From assembly GCF_024323335.1 (NCBI RefSeq), contig NC_066579.1, positions 238,995,475 through 239,059,474 on the forward strand: a DNA stretch of 64,000 nt, read 5' to 3'. Below, one piece after another: positions 56,547 to 64,000 of this stretch (position 1 is its first letter; each line of letters starts with the position of its first letter). A program made the translations under genes and the position numbers. This stretch comes from Lathyrus oleraceus. Lineage: Eukaryota; Streptophyta; Magnoliopsida; Fabales; Fabaceae. The notes under the pieces were generated by a model. The model saw nothing but the letters and a program-made list of their open reading frames with translations, made no database searches and had not been told where the DNA came from.

Positions 56547-59446
56547 TGTAGCACCTCAAATTTGCACCTCCCATTTGTATATACATTTCATTTTTAGGTC
56601 ATTAACATTGCATTAGCATTGCATAGCATGTTACATCTCATCAGGCAAGACTGATAAGGAGATTCAATTGTGCAAGGCAACAAGAGCATTTTGCATGAGG
56701 TCAAAGCCCTAGGGTTTCTACAATGAGCTCACATGAGTCAAGGATCATTTTGAAGTAATTTGGCTAAGTGTTGAAGGCTCAGAACTCATCAGTACATGAT
56801 CAACTCATCTGAGGCCCATAAAACTCAACAGAAGTCAACTGCCAAGTCAACTGTAGATTTGGAGGTGGGAAGTGGTTAGAGATGACTCATTCATGTTCAA
56901 GCAAGTCTCATTTGATATTTCAAACATCAACATTGAAGAATTTGAAGTCAGGTCAAGACTTTCCAAAAATAGCAAGTGACCTGTAATTTGAAATTTCCAA
57001 AAATGGCAAGGCTTTAGACCAACTTCAACTCAAGATTACATCATTAAGAAAGCTTCAAATGAAATTTTGTCCAACATGAAAGTTGAATATCTTTCTCTCC
57101 CATTTCCAAAAAGTCCAAGATCATGAATTTCTCATGTGTGGTTGAGGAGATATGGTCCAATCATGGCAAAGTGTGTTTGAAAATTCAAATGAGCATAACT
57201 TTTGAACCAAAGCTCCGAAATGAGTGGTTCTTTTTGCATTTTGATCCTCATAACATGTACTTTCCAAGCTTATCATTACATGGCTTAAATTTCCTTTGCA
57301 TGGCCATGTGCTTATTCATGAAGATTTTTGAAGAAAATTCCATAAAATCATTTTGGTTGATCATGAGCATACAAAACCAATTCAAATGTGTGCATGGGCT
57401 TGTTTTAAGTATTTGGATCAAGTTTGTGTACTGTTCACGTGGCCCTTCATGCATGGGGGTGACAAACACATTTTGCACATACACCTTCAAACTTGCTAAT
57501 CTCATTTGCATTTTGGTTAAACATGATTACAACATCATTAGGGAGAGGTATATATTGTTAATCCTAACTGTTTTCAGCATTAGCACACTTTTCAGATCTG
57601 AATCTCAAAATCACTCAAAAATTTCTCTCAATTTTTTTTTGCGAATTCTTCACACATGGACCTTTTCTATTGATGAATTCATGTTCATGAAGCATATTTG
57701 AGTAGGTTTGTACGTGAATTCGAAGCCAATCGTGCCAGATTGGATCATATGCAAAGCTTGAAGGTTCCATGGAGCTTGCAAAATCTACTGGATTCGTGTG
57801 CATTTGAGCTTCAAATTAATCATCAATTACTTCATTAAGCATTGTAGAGAAGATTGGAAGCATTCCCAAGCCTTGCAGCACGAGTTCCAGGTTGTTGTTC
57901 TTCAAGAGGTACTTAAGTTGCTTTGAGTTCTTTTGAACTTGCTTTTGCTTTGCTTGGTTGCTTAACCACTGAGGTATAATTCTTCTGACTTCATGTAGTC
58001 TGAAAGACCTGTCCTGTTATGTGGGCAGGCACCTGTCTGAAGCCCTCCTTAAGAGGCAATGCTTGTGAATGTTTACTTTTGTGCCAAGCAGGTAAAGACC
58101 TCTCTAAGAGGCAATTGGCAGATAAAAGAGATGTGTAATCCATCTCCTGCTACTCAGTGTGTCATTCACTTTGCTCACACACCTTGTGTTGATGCATTGT
58201 GGATAATAACCCAAGATCATGTTGTGTCAGTCACTTGTGGAGAAGAGTTCCTACATTCTGAACTCCCACATTTTCTTTTTGAGTCAAGCTCTCCCAGGCC
58301 AGGGATAAGAGCTATGAGGTCTTACCCTCACTTCCCATTTCATCTGCTTCATCCTAACTCTCAATGATAGGGTTAAGAGCTGACCACACCCCATTCCAGT
58401 TGGCTTGCTTTTGTTGCCTAGCCTTGTATGAGCCCAATTGATTGCATATAGTGTGTGTGCTTGTTTATTGTGTTTGTGTTTGTTTGACTGTGCTGTTTAG
58501 GATAGCTTGCTCCCTGTGCAAGTTAGATAGAAACCTTAACCTAGGACCATTGTAGATTACATGATAACTATTAGGCTCGAGTCAGGCTCCCTTCTAGTTT
58601 GTCATTTCCCAGTCTCTGGTTAGGTTAGAAGTTCTTTCCCTGCGTAGGGGAACTACGTCGCCCTGATCCTCATACCAGATGAGATACGTAGGCAGGAGAT
58701 GAGCTGATCTCTCCGGGCGCCCTTTTTTCTTTTTCAACCCTTTGTGTGTGTTTGGAGTCTGACGTAAGTCCAGCGATTGGCAGTTGGTTTCCTGTATCTT
58801 GTTTGCTTGTTGGAGTCTGACGTAAGTCCAGCGATTGGCAGTTGGTTTCCTGTGTGTGTGTTTGTTGGTTCGGAGTCTGATGTAAGTCCAGCGATTGGCA
58901 TTCGGTTTCCATGTTTTCCTGTTTGTGTGGAGTCTAACATAAGTCCAGCGATTGGCAGTCGTTTTCTTGTTTGTGTTTTGTTTGGCGTGCGTTAGCCGAG
59001 CTACGAGTGCTCTGATTCTTCTCCGGTCAGAGAAGATACATATGCATAGGATGCGACATCCTAGCGAGCACGTTTCCCCTGTCCCGAACTACGTCGACTC
59101 TGATGTCTGTGTCTGACAGGCTACGTAGGCCCAGGATGCGATATCCTGCCGAGTTCCGTTTCTTTTGTCTTTATGTGTTTCCTTCCAGCCTTGTGCAGTG
59201 TGTGAGCAGTTTCTAGCAACCTTATCCTTTCTTTTGTGCGTGGATCCCGTCGAGTACGACGGATGCGTAGGGGTGCTAATACCTTCCCTTCGCATAACCG
59301 ATTCCCGATCCCATCTTTCTCTGGTCGCGAGACCATGTCTTTCCCAGGTTTACTTCGAGCTTTTCCTTTCCCTCCTTTGGGATAAATAACGCACGGTGGC
59401 GGCTTTGCTGTGTCTTTTTCCCGCCGGTTTTTCGCGTAATGCGACA
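56547..59446 (+). repeat. 3' LTR of element A
   Basis: 2900 bp, nearly identical to 25636-28536. TATATATT at 57549-57556 and the four-unit tandem array at 58754-58986. The 192-codon frame at 57123-57701 is broken in the other LTR by a 4-base indel and is not a gene. Confidence 0.93.
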
Positions 59447-59798
59447 GGGGTCACAACACAAACATCTCTTGGCACAAAGGTGGACAAGTGTCTTAAAAGG
59501 ATATATATGGAATTCCAAAGAAAATTGTATTTGGTTTCAAAGAAATAGTATGTCACTGGGGTGAGCGGTTCAATGGTTGACGGTAGATAGTGGATCATGA
59601 AAGATATGAATGGTGCCCTAAGGTGGAAGGAGGAATAAATATGTATGCTGACGAAGGATTCTAACCCTCGTGCCTATGAATTCTCATCGTGCAATGATAA
59701 AATCAGAGCAATCGTAGTTCAACCTTCAAGGCTGAAAAAGGAGTACCAAGTTTCACAACCTTCTAGGAAAGGTATCACTACCAGAGTTTATAATTCTG

Positions 59799-59966
59799 AA
59801 GGCAAGGAACTGAACTGCAAACGTTTACCACCTCTCAAGGCAAGGAACTGAATTGCCAAGGTTTACCACCTCACAAGGCAAGGAATTGAACTTCCAAGGT
59901 TTACCATCTCTCAAGGTAAAGAGAACTGAATTGCCAAGGTTTACCACCTCACAAGGCAAAGAACTT
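59799..59966. repeat. 38-bp tandem repeat, four copies, in LTR F
   Basis: 'aaggcaaggaactgaattgc' plus 'caaggtttaccacctc-c' repeated at 59799, 59837, 59875 and 59913, the last unit with a 2-base insertion, then a partial unit. Confidence 0.85.
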
Positions 59967-60050
59967 AATGAAAGAGGGTGTACAACCACAAGTTGCTAAT
60001 AGCAAAAGTGCTTCATTATTGAAGTGTTGAATGCTTGCTTGAAGAATAAG

Positions 60051-60473
60051 ACTTGTCAATTGTACGGTTCAAATTGCACTAAAGTCTATGAACAAAGGTG
60101 AATACCTTGAGCAATTGGGTCATCCGTCCCGTACTCAAGGATATCCTATACAAGGATAGGAATTCTCCACTCTCATCATTCTTTGTTTCTTAAGGCTCAT
60201 AGCGTGCAAGTCAAATTAAAATTGACAAGTCGCTGATAGGAGATCATGAGTGTTAATCTTATTGATGTTGTGTTTGTTGTTGTAGGAGAAGACTTGACAA
60301 TCACATAACTCGAATTGTGCTAAAGTCTAGGAATATAGGTGAATACGATGAGCAACAGGGTCATTCGTCTTGTACCCAAAGATATTTAGAATGGGGATAG
60401 GAATTCTCCACTCTCAATCCTTCTCTATTTCTTAAGGCTCATGCCACACAATCTGAATTATGATCGCCACGTG
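60051..60473. repeat. 241-bp direct duplication in LTR F
   Basis: 60051-60232 and 60292-60473 are diverged copies, both starting 'acttg-caat' and sharing 'aggaattctccactctca' and 'tttcttaaggctcat'. Confidence 0.75.
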
Positions 60474-63400
60474 TTGATATCATTGTTGTGCTTGAGAAGT
60501 AGTCCATTTTCCTATCTATGCTTGACTGATGTTGACTTGAAGTCTTGCTCTTGTATTTGAACCTTGAGGTGTTGAGCTTCTGAGATTCAGCATATCCAAT
60601 ATAGCTTAAGCATAATGAACTTGCCTTATCAAGTGATCAAGGGTCTTTTGATCACTTGAATAGGCTTGGGGCTCTACAGCATAATACAAAGGATTTGGTT
60701 GACCAAAGTGACCTATGGTCAATACTAAATCAGTGGGATTTAAATGAATAGATTGAACTATGTACAATAATATCCTAATGAATTAGTCAGTTAATTGAAT
60801 CAATGGTTCTAAGCAATCCTAAACTAGGGGATCATGCCAAAATCCGGATTTCTAAGCCCTAAGGGCAAAATAGTTAATACGCCAAAATGGATTAATTGGA
60901 AACAAAATCAAGATTATTTGGAGTTAATTAAAATCAACTAATTAATTAAAACAATTAAAACAACACATGAATATGTGATGAAAAAAATCTTAGGCTAAGT
61001 CTAAATAACCTAACATTTCTAATGATTTGATTAATCATAATTATTTTTATTAATCACAACTAATTGATTAGCCTCACAATTAACCAATTAAAACATTGTT
61101 ATCCTGAATTACAATTAATCTATTAACCACCAAAATTCTGATGATTACAGTAATCACAATTAGCAAAATTTGAACTTAAATCCGTAGTATAACTTATCCT
61201 AATTAACAAATTAACTTAGGAATAAAAACATGGAAGAGGGGATGCAGGCCCCAAAAGCTAGGGTATGGAGCCAAGAATTGTTCGGTCCTGAGGCCTTAGG
61301 CCCAGGAACTGATTAATTGAACAAAGGGAGGTGCAGCTTATGAGGGGAATGTAGGACAGACGGTCTGTTTGGGCTTTGGGCCCAAACCGGATCCAAATCC
61401 ATACACATAAGCCAAAAAGAGAAAAAAAGAAAGTGCTCATGTGAAGCACGTTGATTCACAAAAGCGGATTGCGTTCTTCAATTGACTCAAATCACATCTC
61501 CACATCAACCTCGCTGCGATTTCAGAATCAATAATCACGGTGTTGCGATTTAGTTTATCTGTTTCGTCATGAAAGCTCGCGTCTCCTTGGTATGGTGCTC
61601 GTGGATCCTGATGTAGCATCGCGTTCTGGAGTCTCACTCGATTCGAAGCATCGACATAGTTGTGTTTCAACACTTCATGGATTGGCGCCCGAGTTCAAGG
61701 CATCTATCAGCCATCTCAGAACCTCCATGGATTTTTGTTTAAGTTCAAGGCGTCACGTGCTTGAATAAACGTAAATGGAATCGAGAGTGAACTTACCGGC
61801 GACAGAATCAGATACGATTGATTTCGATTCATTTCCTCTTCTCCTTTGCTTCTCCCCTTCTTACTTGTTCTGGAATCTTCTTCTCAATTCTTCTTTTTTC
61901 TCTTCTGTGTGTGGCGGTGAGTTTGTTGCGTTGTGAGATTTGCGTGTGTGAGATTGAGATTGCGGTGAACTCCAAAAAATGTGATATTTCTGGTGAACGA
62001 TTAATTTATATGATCTTGATTTAATAGAGTCTGACTCTGTTAAATCTTCTGAGCTTAAATCAGTTAGAGGTTAGCTTTTGTTAACCTTTCTGTTAGAATC
62101 TATTAGTGACAGTTAGAGTTAGGAAGTTAACTGATTATGTTATGTTAACTTTGTTTACATACTCTGTTAGTCAGGAATGGATCTATTAGATTGGTTAATT
62201 AGTTGGAATTGATCTCTATCAAAAATTCCGTTAGCTGCAAGTTAATGTTGTATGTAAATTTTAGTTTTCTGTTAAATTAATTCAATCAGTTAAAAAATGT
62301 TATATTGTTGCAGTGTTGAGTTCAATTTTGCTAAATCCAATTGGGCTTCTATTATATAATATTGGACCTTAGCTTGCAGTTCGGTTAATGGTTTAGTTCA
62401 AATATAAAGGTTATGGTGAGTTGGTCAACTGGCTTTGAATGTTGCTGTTAAGTTCTTGCAGTGTTAAAATAGAAAATGCTATGAAGGTTTATTGTGATTG
62501 AAAATTCGGCTTTGGCTTGTTCTCTTAGCCTCTTGATTCTGTAATCAAGTGGTTATGTTAGAGAGTTTTGAAATAGAGTGGTTATTTTGTTAATGGGTGA
62601 AATTTAATTTTGCTAATTTGCCATCTGCATGTTAACGTTGAGTCATGAATTGTTAATGAGTGGAGTTAATAATGTGAATGGTTTTGCTTGTGGAATGCAA
62701 ATTGGAATTTGGCTTGTTAATCTTAAGGACTGTACTTTGGATCCTTTTTGCAGGTAAACAAATTATGACTGAGTTTGGATGCATTTGTGAGGTGCTTGGA
62801 TATGTGAAAATGGAATGCTTGGAATTCAAAATTTGTATTGGTTGAATTTGTAATTTTTGCAGTTTGAAATGTGTGAATTGGATTGGCTATTGTAACTTGA
62901 ATGGAATTAAATGTATAAATTGGTTTGGTTATGAGATTGTAATGTAATGAGTATAATGAATGTAGAAGATTGAAGTTTGAGATTTGAATATATTGAATTG
63001 GAATTGAAAGATTATGAAAAGCTTGATGGAATTATAATGGAAAGTGTAATTGAATGTAATGAATTGAATTAAAGTTGGAATGTAATGAATTGAATGAAAG
63101 TTGGAATGAATTGTTTGGATAGTTATGGAAAGATTTAAGTGTGTGTTATGGAGTTTGAATGATTTAATGGAAAGTTAATTATGAATGTTGAATGGATTTA
63201 TAAGAATTGAATAGAATTATTATAAGTTAAAAGGTGGACTGAATTTTGAAATTCGAATGGAAATGTAAACTATTGGAATTTGAACGAAGACGAATGTAAA
63301 TTTGAAATTAAAAATGTTGAGGAACAAGATGGTTTACGAAATGTTTGAATGGGAATTGCAATTGAATTGAATTAATGATTGGAAATTGATTGTATTTGGA

Positions 63401-63960
63401 CGCATTGAATTAAAATCAATAGTTAAGAAAAACCAAGGAATAATTGGAATCAAATGTAAATGGTCCAGGTCATAGGGCCCAGGGAATGGATGGTTGGTTT
63501 TGGTCAATTTGTTGACCAAAAAGTCAACAGTTGATCAAAGTCAACTATGAGGCATGAATCCGGGTTTCTCAGGATCAATAGATAAGTTTCTATCCACAAA
63601 TTTCAATCGTGCAAATCGGCGAATCACGAACGACGCGAGCCAAGCAAAATTAGGGTTACAAATGGTCCAAAGCTTGAAAAAAAATAGGCGGAAATGACCC
63701 ATAAATGATTAGGGTTTCAAAGGCCATATGGCTCATCAAGGCCCAGCCAAATAGACTAGGGTACATATGAATAATAGGGCAAGATGTAGTCCCCTAAGAT
63801 TAAGCAAAAAACCAAAATGTTATTCACAAATTTTAAATCTATGATGCTTATGAGAAGGTATTAATATGGATGCATGATGCATATGAATTGATGCACATGA
63901 ATATCAAGTTATGGGTCAGATAAAAAGTGAAAAGGGGAGGGCAAATTTTGGGGTGCAACA

Positions 63961-64000
63961 ACAACTTCACCAAAAAGAAGGAAGGAGAAACCAGCGATGG
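63961..64000. other. Flank right of LTR F
   Basis: Forty bases only. No polypurine tract on the minus strand abuts the LTR start here, so this is probably the outside of F (its target), not its interior. Confidence 0.35.

Larger units (their letters stand above)
25636..59446 (+). mobile_element. Element A: non-autonomous Ogre derivative, interrupted by element B
   Basis: 5' LTR 25636-28536, primer site, leader, gag-like frame, intron-like gap, truncated pol pieces, 3' region with tandem repeats, 3' LTR 56547-59446. Without B and one target copy it is about 14.0 kb. ORF1 is absent: sequence equivalent to about 39790-41820 of B is missing between 29440 and 29460. Gag core, protease, RT palm, most of RNase H and most of integrase are also missing. 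Confidence 0.88.
59447..63960 (-). repeat. LTR F (Ogre-type, minus strand), main part
   Basis: The plus strand ends at 63960 with GGGGTGCAACA. The minus strand therefore begins TGTTGCACCCCAAAATTTG, closely resembling the B LTR start TGTAACACCTCAAAATTTG. Leftward it shows the same layout as the D LTR: unique start, T-rich zone, AT-rich zone (60900-61230), then inverted CTACG-type blocks (59665-59722). No coding region is credible in this 4.5 kb. Its continuation is 25007-25635. Confidence 0.55.

Noticed and set aside
57123..57701. 192-codon frame in the 3' LTR of A, seemingly a gene
   Set aside because: In the 5' LTR copy a 4-base indel splits it (26212-26553 and 26442-26792). The sequence is LTR promoter region, not conserved as protein.

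Overview
This is plant nuclear DNA made almost entirely of nested LTR retrotransposons. I find no host gene, tRNA, rRNA or CRISPR array. Very long LTRs (up to 5 kb), a primer-binding site TGGCGACTCTGCTGGGGA, an extra ORF1 upstream of gag and a putative intron inside the polyprotein identify four of the five elements as Ty3/gypsy Tat-lineage elements of the Ogre type. Abundant Ogre elements suggest a legume, most likely tribe Fabeae (pea or vetch relatives). That assignment rests on family knowledge, not on a search. The fifth element is Athila-like.

Layout. Element D (minus strand, 1-25006; its 3' LTR lies left of the window) is an old Ogre relative with decayed ORF1, gag, protease, RT, RNase H and integrase, and a 4.7 kb 5' LTR. 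Element C (plus strand, 13885-24172), an Athila-like deletion derivative, sits in D's LTR. It has gag, a broken protease, almost no RT, no recognisable integrase, and an extra 'env-position' ORF. Fragments 25007-25635 and 59447-63960 read as one minus-strand Ogre-type LTR (F) that was the target for both D and element A. Element A (plus, 25636-59446) has 2.9 kb LTRs. It is split by element B (plus, 33753-53524, 4988 and 4350 bp LTRs), which has a perfect 5-bp target duplication CATGC. Insertion order: F first, then D and A into F, then C into D and B into A.

How the genes work together. In an autonomous Ogre, Gag, protease, RT, RNase H and integrase act in cis on an RNA primed at the tRNA-Arg site. 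A and B cannot do this. Both lack the Gag core, the protease and the RT palm in the same way, and they share an in-frame stop, yet both carry target-site duplications, so both were presumably mobilised in trans. B still has a complete ORF1 and a 539-codon RNase H-integrase frame with all catalytic residues. C carries a nuclear-signal-bearing ORF immediately after a textbook 3' splice site, behind a leader that looks like a plant promoter and 5' UTR.

The most notable observations are: (i) a non-autonomous Ogre lineage that amplified after losing gag core, PR and RT; (ii) a mosaic LTR with a duplicated target flank in C; (iii) an apparent internal promoter, leader intron and nuclear ORF in C, with TCGCTAGGCGA hairpin clusters at both the LTR promoter and the internal leader; (iv) a templated-filler deletion in B's 3' LTR; and (v) different tandem repeats in the 3' regions of A and B. 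All comparisons were made by eye.
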